A stretch of 64,000 nt of DNA from an uncultured Dyadobacter sp. (GCF_946482605.1 NZ_CAMLSE010000018.1:1-64000), one strand, 5' to 3'. Positions 24,663 through 33,825 are shown, counted from the stretch's first letter. Notes: a model not told the origin generated them from the letters alone. Numbers and translations are program-made.

Positions 24663-25250
24663 CTATGAATCATATCCCATTGAGCTTGCATAGCTTCTGA
24701 GTTTTTCTTTCAGCAAGTTACGCGCGCGGTGCAATCTGGATCTTACCGTTCCGATCGGAATGTCCAGGATTTTGGCCATCTCTTCGTAGGTAAAACCTTC
24801 GATGTCACAGAGTATGATGACCGTTCTGAAGTCGACAGGGAGAGCGTTGAGCGCGTTGGCCACTTCATCGCCTATCAGTTCCTGTACAGCATCAGCACGG
24901 AGGTCTACGGTATAAGTAGTATCGGATGCTTCCTCAGAATTATAGGTCGTTTCAACTTCCTGATAATCAACTTTGGAAGGTTCTTTACTTTTTTTACGGT
25001 AGTCGTTGATGAAGCTGTTTTTGAGGATCCTGAAAAGCCACGCTTTGGCATTGGTACCCTGCTCGAAAGAGGAAATAAAACGGAACGCTTTCAGATATGT
25101 ATCTTGCACCAGGTCGTTGGCATCGTCTTCATCCATGGTAAGGCGGAAGGCGAAGTTGTACATGGAATCAATGTGTGGCATGAACTCGCGGTTAAATACT
25201 TCATACCGAAGATCGTCCGTGTATTCATTAGTCGTGAGCGTTTCTGACAT
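24663..25250 (-). CDS. RNA polymerase sigma factor, ECF-type
   Basis: The 195-residue protein has region 2 (YNFAFRLTMDEDDANDLVQDTYLKAF) near residue 30 and region 4 (LPVDFRTVIILCDIEGFTYEEMA and the IPIGTVRSRLHRARNLL helix) near the end. A longer linker of about 35 residues between them is rich in Glu and Thr. Two ATGs are possible; the one giving MSETLTTNEY is used, and one 12 bases upstream would add four residues. The next gene is a zinc anti-sigma factor, so activity is probably held by it. An inverted repeat lies 44-89 bases upstream of the start. Confidence 0.93.
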   Translation of the reverse strand: MSETLTTNEYTDDLRYEVFNREFMPHIDSMYNFAFRLTMDEDDANDLVQDTYLKAFRFISSFEQGTNAKAWLFRILKNSFINDYRKKSKEPSKVDYQEVETTYNSEEASDTTYTVDLRADAVQELIGDEVANALNALPVDFRTVIILCDIEGFTYEEMAKILDIPIGTVRSRLHRARNLLKEKLRSYASSMGYDS

Positions 25251-25293
25251 GGCAACTAACATAGGAATGCTGAATTTACAAAGATTAATAACA

Positions 25294-25339
25294 GCTCCAA
25301 ATCGTACAAATTAAAATTTGATAAATGGCTATTTGGAGC
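25294..25339. repeat. 9-bp inverted repeat upstream of the sigma factor gene
   Basis: GCTCCAAAT at 25294-25302 and ATTTGGAGC at 25331-25339 are perfect complements. The region between is AT-rich and itself contains AAATT...AATTT symmetry. The repeat is about 45-90 bases upstream of the sigma factor start, where an operator would lie, but no exact -7 box was found. Confidence 0.4.
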
Positions 25340-25481
25340 GTCCTAACTGCCCTAGATTCACGATAAAATTAAAAAGAGATGGAAATGAACAAGCCTTCCA
25401 AGCGGTGTCGCCTCCTATCGTTAATTCAATGTTGTTACATCAAATTCCGAGCCAAAAAGCGAATCGCGTCAAAATGTCATA

Positions 25482-25985
25482 CTACCGTTTGGAGAATAGT
25501 TCCAGCAGTACGATGAGGATGGTGGTGAAGAGGGCGCTGGCCCCGATGCGGATCAGCGTGTAAAGAATCATTCCAAAATTATTCATTTCCATCAGGAACA
25601 GCATCGAATGGTGCAGCAGGATCAGCGGAAAGATATAAGAAAGGAATGCGCCCAGTCCCTGCGCCCGGATACCTACCTCGGCACGTTCCGCTCCCCGGGA
25701 CTTCATCTGATAGTGGATCAGGAATGGTCTCAGATAGGCTACCAGCACTGTTGCAGATGCGTGCATGCCGAAAGTGTTTGAGAAAACATCCACGGTAAAT
25801 CCTACGGCAAACGCGATCAGGAGTGAATACATGCGGTCGATGTCGGCCGGTAACAGTAGCACCGCGGCAATATAGACGAAGGAGAATGCATAATTGAACA
25901 GCACGATATTCCGCATAAAGAAGATCTGCAAAAACAGGTAAAGCAGGATCATCAGGGAATATTGTATCGCTTCGCGTAAGCTCAT
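25482..25985 (-). CDS. mreD: Rod shape-determining protein MreD
   Basis: A 167-residue membrane protein with five or so helices. It carries MILLYLFLQIFFMRNIVLFNYAFS near the start and the conserved GFTVDVFSNTFGMHASATVLVAYLRP stretch. MreD links the MreB filament and MreC to the peptidoglycan elongation machine. It overlaps mreC by 4 bases (ATGA), so they are translationally coupled. The usual neighbours mrdA and rodA do not follow; the sigma factor gene is next. Confidence 0.93.
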   Translation of the reverse strand: MSLREAIQYSLMILLYLFLQIFFMRNIVLFNYAFSFVYIAAVLLLPADIDRMYSLLIAFAVGFTVDVFSNTFGMHASATVLVAYLRPFLIHYQMKSRGAERAEVGIRAQGLGAFLSYIFPLILLHHSMLFLMEMNNFGMILYTLIRIGASALFTTILIVLLELFSKR

Positions 25986-26821
25986 CGGGTTTCTACTGTT
26001 CTTGATTTAAGATTCTCCTGTTCTACAAGTTGGTGATTTTGTACCACATACACATAGGACAGGTTCCGGAAGTCCGTAGCGAGGTGCAGGACGATATTGT
26101 AAAAAGTCTGGTTCGGGTTAACAGTTACGCTTTGTACCTTTCCCACCATGATGCCCGGCGGAAATACCGAATTTTGGTCCGAGGTCACGGCCGAATCACC
26201 CTTGAAAACTTTGGTGTACTTCGAAACATCGATGAGATCCACAAAATTAGGATCCTTCCCCGGCCATTTTGCGTAACCGATCTCCTTGCTCCTTATGAGT
26301 TTGGAAGAGACCATAAACTGCGAATGCAAAATCGAGGTAACCACGGAATAATTTTCGGAACAGAAGCGCACCTTGCCAACTACTCCGGTGGCAGAGATCA
26401 CCCCCATACCTGGTTTGATGCCGTGCTTGGTTCCTTTGTCGATCGTAAGTACGTTATTCGCCCGGTTGGTTTCATTGTCTACCACTTTTGCGATCGTGTA
26501 GGTGAACCTTGAAGCAAAAGTCGAATCAGGAACATAGCCTGCCGGAGCCTCACGCGGTTTTTGTTGACTCAATGCGGTCACCATGGCGTGAAGACGGGCA
26601 TTTTCGTTGGCCAGGTCTGCATTGATCTCGTCGAGCTTCGTGTATTCTCTCGCTGAATTGGAAAATGCAAGGGTTTTGGCGACGTAGTAATTGGAGGTAT
26701 TGAAATAGGTAGCGCCCCAGTAAGTATTGTTGCGCACGACGAGCCAGATACTGAGCACTTCCAGCAATACAAATACCAAAAAGAAACGATTCCGGACTAC
26801 GAAATCAACGAGTTGGAGCAT
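25982..26821 (-). CDS. mreC: Rod shape-determining protein MreC
   Basis: The 279-residue protein has one N-terminal helix (FFLVFVLLEVLSIWLVV), a coiled coil (EINADLANENARLHAMVTALSQ) and a periplasmic beta-rich part with GMGVISATGVVGKVRF and later GIMVGKVQSVTVNP. It forms the periplasmic scaffold of the elongasome between MreB/MreD and penicillin-binding proteins. It follows mreB by 81 bases and is coupled to mreD. Confidence 0.95.
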   Translation of the reverse strand: MLQLVDFVVRNRFFLVFVLLEVLSIWLVVRNNTYWGATYFNTSNYYVAKTLAFSNSAREYTKLDEINADLANENARLHAMVTALSQQKPREAPAGYVPDSTFASRFTYTIAKVVDNETNRANNVLTIDKGTKHGIKPGMGVISATGVVGKVRFCSENYSVVTSILHSQFMVSSKLIRSKEIGYAKWPGKDPNFVDLIDVSKYTKVFKGDSAVTSDQNSVFPPGIMVGKVQSVTVNPNQTFYNIVLHLATDFRNLSYVYVVQNHQLVEQENLKSRTVETR

Positions 26822-26902
26822 GGGCTAAGATGTTCACACGCAGTTCATCAATCGGCGCACAGTGCACCACGCACCGATGGATGAACTGCGGGCGATCCGG
26901 TG

Positions 26903-27928
26903 CTATGAAATCAGTACGGGCTTGTAAAGTTCGAGGTTCTTGAGGACTTCCCCGGTGCCTTTAACCACCGCTTTCAATGGGTCATCGGCGATATGCACGG
27001 GTAGTTTTGTCTTTTGCGCAATTCGTCTGTCTAATCCGTGGATCAACGCGCCTCCGCCCGTGAGGTAGATACCGTTTTTGAAAATATCGGCAGAAAGCTC
27101 CGGCGGAGAAATTTCAAGGGCTTTCATAACGCCCTCTTCGATTTTGGAAATGGACTTATCGAGAGAATATGCGATTTCGCTGTAAGTAACACGGATTTCC
27201 TTAGGGATACCGGTCATCAGGTCGCGTCCGCGGATCTGGTAGTCGTCGAGCGGGACCTCCAATTCAGGAGAAGCGGAACCGATCGCCATTTTGATCAGTT
27301 CGGCTGAGCGCTCGCCGATCAGCAGGTTATGCTCGCGGCGCATGTAATCCACAATGTCGCGTGTGAACACATCCCCTGCAATTCGTACCGACTGCTCGCA
27401 AACGATACCGGACAATGCGATGACCGCGATTTCTGTAGTACCACCGCCGATATCGACGATCATGACGCCATTGGGCTGGGTAATGTCGATCCCGATCCCG
27501 ATGGCTGCTGCGATAGGCTCGTGTACCATGTACACTTCTTTGGCGCCTGCATGCTCGCAGGAGTCTTTTACAGCGCGTTTTTCAACTTCCGTAATTCCCG
27601 AAGGAATACAAACGACCATCCGGTGTGAAGGTGTGAAAAAGCGGCTGCCGGTGTCGATCATTTTGATCATCCCGCGGATCATCATTTCAGCCGCAGTAAA
27701 ATCGGCGATAACGCCATCTTTCAGCGGACGTATCGTCTTGATATTTTCATTCGTCTTCTCGTGCATCTGCATTGCCGTGTGCCCGATGGCAAGCACTTTG
27801 CCGGTGGTTTTATCCATGGCAATAATCGACGGCTCATCAACAACAACAGTATCTTTATGGATGATCAAGGTATTGGCCGTACCCAAATCAATCGCTATAT
27901 CGCTCGTCAAAAAATCAAACAATCCCAT
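26903..27928 (-). CDS. mreB: Rod shape-determining protein MreB
   Basis: A bacterial actin that guides cell-wall elongation and sets rod shape. The 341-residue protein opens with the amphipathic helix MGLFDFLTSDIAIDLGTANT, which also carries the phosphate 1 loop. The ATPase signatures VDIGGGTTEIAVIALSG and GIYLTGGGALIHGLDRR are intact. It has a very good promoter and is the first gene of mreBCD. Confidence 0.98.
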   Translation of the reverse strand: MGLFDFLTSDIAIDLGTANTLIIHKDTVVVDEPSIIAMDKTTGKVLAIGHTAMQMHEKTNENIKTIRPLKDGVIADFTAAEMMIRGMIKMIDTGSRFFTPSHRMVVCIPSGITEVEKRAVKDSCEHAGAKEVYMVHEPIAAAIGIGIDITQPNGVMIVDIGGGTTEIAVIALSGIVCEQSVRIAGDVFTRDIVDYMRREHNLLIGERSAELIKMAIGSASPELEVPLDDYQIRGRDLMTGIPKEIRVTYSEIAYSLDKSISKIEEGVMKALEISPPELSADIFKNGIYLTGGGALIHGLDRRIAQKTKLPVHIADDPLKAVVKGTGEVLKNLELYKPVLIS

Positions 27929-27970
27929 ATATAATTTTAAAAACTTTTGCTCACTTTGATTTCAGGATGG

Positions 27971-28000
27971 CAAAATTACAGATTATTAACCACAAACAAA
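27971..28000 (-). promoter_or_regulatory. mreB promoter
   Basis: On the minus strand TTTG, an 18-base spacer and TAATTTTG match the Bacteroidota consensus. The box lies 43 bases before the mreB ATG. Confidence 0.75.
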
Positions 28001-28104
28001 GGCATTTAAAAAATTTCGACACAGGGTGTTTTGAGGCTATAAAACAGCCCTGAGACGGTGGTAAATCGGGTAATTTGCAAATCCTGCGTACATTTGTTTT
28101 CACT

Positions 28105-29607
28105 ATGGGAATCAGATCAGTTTTGAGCAGGCCGCTGGCCCGTTACATTGTCAAACAGCAGCAGGAATGGATCGCCAGGAGTGTCGAGGTCCAGGAAAAG
28201 TGGCGGACGGAGTTGGTGAGGACAGCCGCCGGGACGCAGTTTGGGAAAGACCATTTTTTCAAAGATATCCAAAGCTTTTCCGACTTCAGGGAGGCTGTAC
28301 CCGTCAATGATTATGAAGACCTGAAACCCTATGTGGAACGTATCAAATCCGGGGAAAATGATATTTTGTGGCCAGGTAAGCCACTGTATTTCGCCAAAAC
28401 CTCGGGTACGACCTCAGGCACCAAATACATTCCCATTTCCAAAGACTCCATTTCGAACCATATCGATTCGGCCAGGAATGCCATTTTGACGTATATTGAC
28501 GAAACTCAAAAGGCTGATTTTCTGGATAATAAGCTGATTTTTCTCTCTGGAAGCCCCATACTGACAGACACCGGCGGCGTACTGACAGGCCGTCTGTCGG
28601 GCATTTCCAATCACCATGTTCCGGCATATTTACGCTCCAACCAGCTGCCCAGCTACGACACCAACTGCATTGAAGATTGGGAAACCAAGCTGGACAAGAT
28701 TATCGACGAAACGCTGGATAAGCGAATGTCGCTGATCTCCGGCATTCCGCCCTGGGTACAAATGTATTTCGACCGCATTATCGAGAAGACTGGTAAGAAG
28801 ATTAAGGACGTGTTCCCCGATTTCTCGTTGTTTATCTACGGAGGCGTGAATTTTGAGCCCTACCGCGCCAAGTTGTTCGAGTCCATTGGAAAGAGGATCG
28901 ACTCCATTGAATTGTACCCGGCTTCGGAGGGCTTTCTTGCCTACCAGGACAAGCAGGACGACGAGGGACTGCTGCTTTTGCTCAACACCGGCATATTTTT
29001 CGAATTCATTCCGGTAGAGCATTATTTCGACGAAAAGCCGCCCCGTCTTTCGATCGGTGAAGTCGAGGTGGGCCGCAATTATGCTGTCATTATCAATAAC
29101 AATGCAGGATTGTGGGGTTACTCGCTGGGCGATACCGTGAAATTTGTATCGACGAGCCCTTATAAAGTACTCGTGACGGGAAGAATCAAGCATTTCATCT
29201 CGGCATTTGGCGAGCACGTGATTGGGGAGGAAATCGAAAAAGCCTTGCGTTATGCACAGGAAAGACATCCCGAGGCGGAAGTTGTGGAATTGACTGTCGC
29301 TCCGATGGTAAATTCTCCTGATGGAGGCCTTCCTTATCACGAATGGCTGATAGAATTTGCCACCCCGCCCGACAATATGGAGCAATTCGCAAACGATCTC
29401 GACCGCCGCCTGACGGAGCTAAATATTTATTACAAAGACCTGATCACCGGCGGCATCCTACGGCCTCTGGAGCTGGTGTCGTTGCGAAAGAATTCGTTTA
29501 TCGACTATATGCGGGCAAACGGTAAGCTCGGAGGGCAAAACAAGGTGCCCCGCCTTTCCAATGACAGGAAGATCGCCGACGAGTTGACGCGTCTAAACCG
29601 TATTTAA
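28105..29607 (+). CDS. GH3-family (auxin-responsive-type) acyl-adenylating protein
   Basis: The 500-residue protein belongs to the GH3 fold, best known in plants for joining amino acids to acyl acids through an acyl-adenylate. The ATP motif FAKTSGTTSGTKYIPIS is at about residues 98-114, and LYPASEGFLAYQ plus the ATP-binding VLVTGRIKHFISAFGEHV appear later. Bacterial relatives are common in Bacteroidota but their substrates are unknown. The ATG giving MGIRSVLSRPLARYIVKQQ is used; a TACATTTG box (28089-28096) lies so close that the transcript would be nearly leaderless. dxr follows by 24 bases, so co-transcription is likely. Confidence 0.88.
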   Translation: MGIRSVLSRPLARYIVKQQQEWIARSVEVQEKWRTELVRTAAGTQFGKDHFFKDIQSFSDFREAVPVNDYEDLKPYVERIKSGENDILWPGKPLYFAKTSGTTSGTKYIPISKDSISNHIDSARNAILTYIDETQKADFLDNKLIFLSGSPILTDTGGVLTGRLSGISNHHVPAYLRSNQLPSYDTNCIEDWETKLDKIIDETLDKRMSLISGIPPWVQMYFDRIIEKTGKKIKDVFPDFSLFIYGGVNFEPYRAKLFESIGKRIDSIELYPASEGFLAYQDKQDDEGLLLLLNTGIFFEFIPVEHYFDEKPPRLSIGEVEVGRNYAVIINNNAGLWGYSLGDTVKFVSTSPYKVLVTGRIKHFISAFGEHVIGEEIEKALRYAQERHPEAEVVELTVAPMVNSPDGGLPYHEWLIEFATPPDNMEQFANDLDRRLTELNIYYKDLITGGILRPLELVSLRKNSFIDYMRANGKLGGQNKVPRLSNDRKIADELTRLNRI

Positions 29608-29631
29608 TCCGAACCTATCCGTGAGAATGTA

Positions 29632-30792
29632 ATGAAAAAAAGAGTTGCCATATTAGGTTCGACCGGTTCCATCGGAACCCAGGCTCTCGAAGTGATCGAC
29701 GCTAATCCGGATATTTTTTCGGTATCGGTACTTACTGCCGGCGATAATGCAGACCTGCTCATCGAGCAGGCAGTAAAATTCAAACCGGCGGAGGTCGTCA
29801 TTTGTAACGAACAACATTTTGAAAGGGTAAAGTCCGCGCTCTTGCCTTTCAATATCAAGGTTTACAGCGGTGCGGCGGCATTGGTTTCGGTTGTGGAATC
29901 CGGTGACGTGGATGTAGTACTTACGGCCATGGTAGGGTATGCGGGCCTGTTGCCGACGATCCATGCCATTAAAGCCAAAAAGAACATTGCACTGGCGAAT
30001 AAAGAAACGCTGGTAGTGGCTGGTGAACTTATCACTGCGCTGGCCAGGGAGCATGGCGTAAGCATTTACCCGGTCGATTCGGAACATTCGGCCATTTTCC
30101 AATGCCTCGCCGGCGAATCGGATAATCCGATTGAGAAAATCGTTCTGACGGCATCAGGCGGGCCATTTAGAGGCAAAGACCGTGAATTTCTCGCACACGT
30201 AACGAAAGCGCAGGCGCTCAAACATCCCAATTGGAGCATGGGCGCAAAGATCACGATCGATTCCGCGACGTTGATGAATAAGGGTTTGGAAGTAATCGAG
30301 GCGAAATGGTTGTTTAATCTGAATGCTTCCCAGATCGACGTGATTGTGCATCCGCAGAGTATCATTCACTCGCTGGTGCAGTTTGAAGATGGTAGTATGA
30401 AAGCACAAATGGGCCTGCCTGATATGAAACTACCCATTCAGTATGCACTCAATTACCCGCTTCGGCTGAAATCGAATTTCCCGCGCTTCAATTTTATGGA
30501 TTACCCTTCCCTCACTTTTGAAAAGCCTGATCTGGATACATTCCGTAACCTGGCTATCGCTTACGAGGCACTCGAAAAAGGGGGAAATGCGGCTTGTATC
30601 ATCAATGCAGCCAATGAAATTGCCGTTGACGCATTCCTTCGCGATAAGATAGGATTTTTGGATATTTCGGACGTTATTGTCGAGAGCCTTGCCAAAATCA
30701 CATTTGTAGGGAATCCTTCATTTGCTGATTATGTTGAGACGAACGAAGAGACAAGGCGTTTTGCTTCTGAAATGATACAGGTTAAAGTGTAG
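29632..30792 (+). CDS. dxr: 1-deoxy-D-xylulose 5-phosphate reductoisomerase
   Basis: The second MEP-pathway enzyme, making MEP from DXP with NADPH. The 386-residue protein opens with the Rossmann motif RVAILGSTGSIGTQALEVI. It has the metal-site sequence YPVDSEHSAIFQC near residue 147, TASGGPFRG near 182, and HPQSIIHSLVQFEDGS around 238. The length is normal. It sits between the GH3 gene and a small membrane protein gene that starts on the base after its stop codon. Confidence 0.97.
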   Translation: MKKRVAILGSTGSIGTQALEVIDANPDIFSVSVLTAGDNADLLIEQAVKFKPAEVVICNEQHFERVKSALLPFNIKVYSGAAALVSVVESGDVDVVLTAMVGYAGLLPTIHAIKAKKNIALANKETLVVAGELITALAREHGVSIYPVDSEHSAIFQCLAGESDNPIEKIVLTASGGPFRGKDREFLAHVTKAQALKHPNWSMGAKITIDSATLMNKGLEVIEAKWLFNLNASQIDVIVHPQSIIHSLVQFEDGSMKAQMGLPDMKLPIQYALNYPLRLKSNFPRFNFMDYPSLTFEKPDLDTFRNLAIAYEALEKGGNAACIINAANEIAVDAFLRDKIGFLDISDVIVESLAKITFVGNPSFADYVETNEETRRFASEMIQVKV

Positions 30793-31242
30793 ATGAAAAC
30801 CACCATTCTTAAATATTTGTCCGTTGCGCTTGCCAGTACGCTTAAATTCTTCGGAGGGCCGATTGCGGGGGTTGTTCTTAAACTTACCTGGATAGAAACT
30901 GCATTGTGCTCGGCAGTGGGTATGATGTTCTCGGTGTTTGTTCTGACCTATTTGGGCGGAGCCGTGAGAAACCTCATTCAGAAATACCGCAAATCTCCTC
31001 CTAAAAGATTCACGAAAACAAATCGTATTGCCGTCAATATTTGGCGGAAGTTTGGGATCATAGGCATCGCGTTCTTAACTCCTCCGCTTTTCACACCACT
31101 TTTTGGGCCTATCCTGGCGGTCGCTTTCCGCGTACCTAAGGCGTCGATATTCATGTGGATGTCGGCCAGCGCGCTCGTATGGGGGCTGGCGATTTCCTAC
31201 ATCGCGCACAAAATGACGTTTATCCAGGAGTGGATTAAGTAG
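30793..31242 (+). CDS. Small membrane protein, possible small multidrug export type
   Basis: A 149-residue protein with about four hydrophobic segments (IAGVVLKLTWIETALCSAVG; MMFSVFVLTYLGGAV; FGIIGIAFLTPPLFTPLFG; MWMSASALVWGLAISYIAH) and a Lys/Arg-rich loop (KYRKSPPKRFTKTNR). The P-P-L-F-TP-LFGP motif resembles the small export family of Bacteroidota, but no function is proven. The ATG follows the dxr stop directly, so translation is coupled. The product may be expressed with dxr, without a known link to isoprenoid synthesis. Confidence 0.7.
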   Translation: MKTTILKYLSVALASTLKFFGGPIAGVVLKLTWIETALCSAVGMMFSVFVLTYLGGAVRNLIQKYRKSPPKRFTKTNRIAVNIWRKFGIIGIAFLTPPLFTPLFGPILAVAFRVPKASIFMWMSASALVWGLAISYIAHKMTFIQEWIK

Positions 31243-31253
31243 TAAATAATAGC

Positions 31254-32018
31254 TTACCTGCTGACCTCTTTCTTTGGCGCGGTGCTTTTCTTCATGAAAT
31301 CGCCTTGCGAGAAGTATTTTTCGATCAGGCAGTACATCAGTATAAAGAAATACCGGCTGCCCATTTCCTTAATTTTCAGCTTTGAAACCCCGTATTTCCG
31401 GTTGGTCCAGCTGTTGGGTACCACGGCATAATTGTAGCCGCGCACCATTGCTTTGAGTGGCAACTCGATGGTCAGGTTGAAGTGAGGCGCCAGAAAGGGC
31501 TTGATACCTTCGATCGTTTCCCGCTTGTACAGTTTGAATGCATTGGTGGTATCATTGTATTTGATGCCCATTACAATCCGAACAATAAAGTTGGCAACGC
31601 GGTTAATCACTTTCTTCAAAGCAGGATAGTCGATAACCTTACCGCCTTTTTCCCAGCGCGAGCCGAAAACGCAGTCATAGTCGCCTTCGACCATTTTGAA
31701 ATAATATTTGGCCAGATCCTCGGGATCATCGGACATATCCGCCATAAAAACGGCTACGCAATCACCTTTGAAGCGTTCCAGCCCGTAGCGCACCGCATAG
31801 CCGAAACCGTTAGGGCCGGGATTGGTGTAATAAACCAGTGTAGGGATTTGAAGCGAAAGCTCATCCAGCACCCTTAGCGTCCCATCCTTGGAATTGTCAT
31901 TGGTGACGCAGATCTCGTGGGGGATATTGTATTTATTTAATGTATTGTGTAATGACGTAAGAGTGTGGGTAATAGATTCTTCCTCGTTATAGGCTGGTAT
32001 TACGACGCTTAGCTTCAT
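31254..32018 (-). CDS. Family 2 glycosyltransferase (DPM/DPG-like)
   Basis: A 254-residue GT2 enzyme with the GT-A fold: MKLSVVIPAYNEEESIT at the start, DNSKDG near 45, FMADMSDDPED (the DxD-like metal site) near 93, and FGSRWEKGG. The DPM-like domain fits a polyprenyl-phosphate sugar transferase, but the sugar is unknown. The chosen ATG gives the canonical MKLSVV start; a longer frame adds residues without conservation. It is the last gene of the five-gene decoration operon. Confidence 0.9.
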   Translation of the reverse strand: MKLSVVIPAYNEEESITHTLTSLHNTLNKYNIPHEICVTNDNSKDGTLRVLDELSLQIPTLVYYTNPGPNGFGYAVRYGLERFKGDCVAVFMADMSDDPEDLAKYYFKMVEGDYDCVFGSRWEKGGKVIDYPALKKVINRVANFIVRIVMGIKYNDTTNAFKLYKRETIEGIKPFLAPHFNLTIELPLKAMVRGYNYAVVPNSWTNRKYGVSKLKIKEMGSRYFFILMYCLIEKYFSQGDFMKKSTAPKKEVSR

Positions 32019-32056
32019 AGATGTGATAGGTATTAAACAGTACAAATTAAAGATTA

Positions 32057-32902
32057 TTAATTTGAACTGCCAATTTTTTCAAAGCCTGACAGCAACTCAT
32101 CGTAACGCAGCAAGGTTTTAGCTACCGTAGCATCGTATTCGCCGCCGAGCCATTTGCCTACGTTTTCGAACATTTCCCGTCTGTTTTGCAAAAAATTGAA
32201 ATTGGTGTGGGCATGGATGTTGCTTAGCCCGGCGATGTGTTTTCGGTAAACGCCCATTGTTTCATTCAAATAACCAATTTTCCCTCTGGCAGCCAGCTGA
32301 AACATGATCGCCCAGTCGCCCGCTGCCGCCCTCGCGTGCCATTCGGCGAAATCTTCGGTCAGGAAATGGTTGCGATAAACCCAGCTGGCAGTGGCCATAA
32401 ACCATTTGTCTTCCAGCAGATCTTCAATCGTTGAAATGACTTTCTGATCTGGTGCATTGAAAAAATGGGAAGGAGAGCCATCTTCGTAAATGACCTCCAT
32501 ATTGTGATGGCAAACTGCGAAATCTGGATTCTGGTCCAGAAAATCGACCTGTTTTTGGAGCTTTAACGGATCTGTCCAGTAATCGTCGCCCTCGCACATG
32601 GCTACGTATTCGCCCCGGCAGGCTTTCAGGAGTTGCAGCACATTATTTCTGCCGGCAAACTCTCGAGGTTCGTTCGGGCCCTGGTTTTCGGAATGCAAAA
32701 AAGCCCGGATTACGCCCCGCGTGGACACGCCAGGCTTTTTTGCATCATATTTTCGGATAATGTCCGGCGTCGCGTCGGTCGAAGCGTCATCCCCGATTAC
32801 TATTTCAAAATCGAAGCTGGTTTGCTGCATGAATGCACCTTCCAGCATCTGACCTATGTATTGCTCGTGGTTGTACGTCGGGACGCAAACGGAAAGTTTC
32901 AT
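32057..32902 (-). CDS. Family 2 glycosyltransferase
   Basis: A 281-residue GT2 enzyme: MKLSVCVPTYNHEQYIGQML at the N-terminus, EIVIGDDASTDATPDI near 34, and a CEGDDYWTDPLKLQKQVDFL segment near 100 that carries the metal-binding aspartates. The donor and acceptor are unknown. A 13-bp perfect inverted repeat (32693-32745) with A/T-rich ends lies inside the coding sequence and encodes the VSTRG insertion relative to the usual family sequence. The gene starts 8 bases after the PhyH-type gene and precedes the second GT2 gene by 38 bases. Confidence 0.9.
   Translation of the reverse strand: MKLSVCVPTYNHEQYIGQMLEGAFMQQTSFDFEIVIGDDASTDATPDIIRKYDAKKPGVSTRGVIRAFLHSENQGPNEPREFAGRNNVLQLLKACRGEYVAMCEGDDYWTDPLKLQKQVDFLDQNPDFAVCHHNMEVIYEDGSPSHFFNAPDQKVISTIEDLLEDKWFMATASWVYRNHFLTEDFAEWHARAAAGDWAIMFQLAARGKIGYLNETMGVYRKHIAGLSNIHAHTNFNFLQNRREMFENVGKWLGGEYDATVAKTLLRYDELLSGFEKIGSSN
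32693..32745 (-). repeat. Intragenic 13-bp inverted repeat with terminator-like shape
   Basis: ATGCAAAAAAGCC at 32693-32705 and GGCTTTTTTGCAT at 32733-32745 are perfect complements, with 27 bases between. Stem and T run make a terminator shape on the minus strand, the strand that is transcribed, but it lies within a glycosyltransferase gene. Confidence 0.65.
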
Positions 32903-32910
32903 TGCAAATT

Positions 32911-33729
32911 TTAGCTAAACACCTCTTTCAACTGTTCCACTGTTGGGAAATCGGGCGTTACGAGCTCGGTTTCGGGCTTGTAAATATACGCCATCGGGTA
33001 GCCGCGCTCGATAAAGGTCGGCTCGTCGAGGTTGTTGTAACGCAGCTGCACCGACCAGCGGATATTGTTAGTGATGTTGTTGCCCGACTGGTGGATCAGG
33101 AATGCCGAGAAGATGAGAATGTCACCAACCTGGAATTCAGTCTGAACAAAATCTTCATCCTTTAACTCAACGGTAATACCGCCCTGGTAACCGGAAGTGG
33201 AAGAAGCCTGCAAGCCAATCTTATGGCTTCCCGGGATCACCTGCAATGCGCCGATATCCGCGCCGGCATCGACCATCGGAAACCAGATCACCGCGCTGTC
33301 GAGCGAGCCCTGGCCGGTGCGCCAATCCTGATGCGCGTCGAGTTTCCAGTGCTTGCTGCCACCTTTGGACAAAAAACGGCTGTTGAATTGCATGGCAGCA
33401 CGTGCCCCGATAATGGGAGCCGAAAGGCCTGTTTCTTTCAAAAGATTTTCAATAACCGGGTCGACGCCCAGGCGGTGGAGCGAAAATGAATGCTGAACCG
33501 TTTTTCCAGTGCTTACAAATCCGTCGAAATCTTTTTCGAAGAATTCAAACATGGCATTTTCGAATGTATCGCGGTCGTCGATATCAACATTTTTGCCCGT
33601 TACACGCTTGATCTGCGTCGCAAATATTTTGCGGGCTTCGGTATATATTTCATTAATGACGCCCTTATCGAGATAGTTTCTCAAAAGGACATAACCATCC
33701 CGGTTGAACTGCTCCTGAAGTGTACTCAT
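32911..33729 (-). CDS. PhyH-family iron/2-oxoglutarate dioxygenase
   Basis: A 272-residue phytanoyl-CoA dioxygenase-type protein. The sequence LDAHQDWRTG carries the HxD iron ligands, FLIHQSGNNITNNIRW has the distal His and an Arg positioned to bind 2-oxoglutarate, and VIPGSHKIGL is a family-typical loop. Enzymes of this family hydroxylate varied small molecules, including sugars and lipids. In this operon a role in modifying a glycan or its carrier is plausible but inferred. It lies between the beta-propeller gene and a GT2 gene. Confidence 0.88.
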   Translation of the reverse strand: MSTLQEQFNRDGYVLLRNYLDKGVINEIYTEARKIFATQIKRVTGKNVDIDDRDTFENAMFEFFEKDFDGFVSTGKTVQHSFSLHRLGVDPVIENLLKETGLSAPIIGARAAMQFNSRFLSKGGSKHWKLDAHQDWRTGQGSLDSAVIWFPMVDAGADIGALQVIPGSHKIGLQASSTSGYQGGITVELKDEDFVQTEFQVGDILIFSAFLIHQSGNNITNNIRWSVQLRYNNLDEPTFIERGYPMAYIYKPETELVTPDFPTVEQLKEVFS

Positions 33730-33825
33730 TTTGCGATCACGTTTGTGACATTTAATGGTGATTTCTTCAAAATTATCTCGCCATTGTTGCTGAGACTATG
33801 ATGAGCCTCAGTTTGATTCAGAATA

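Noticed and set aside
28630..29385. A 251-codon minus-strand frame in the GH3 gene
   Set aside because: Antisense to a conserved enzyme; composition is His/Arg-rich and unlike a real protein.
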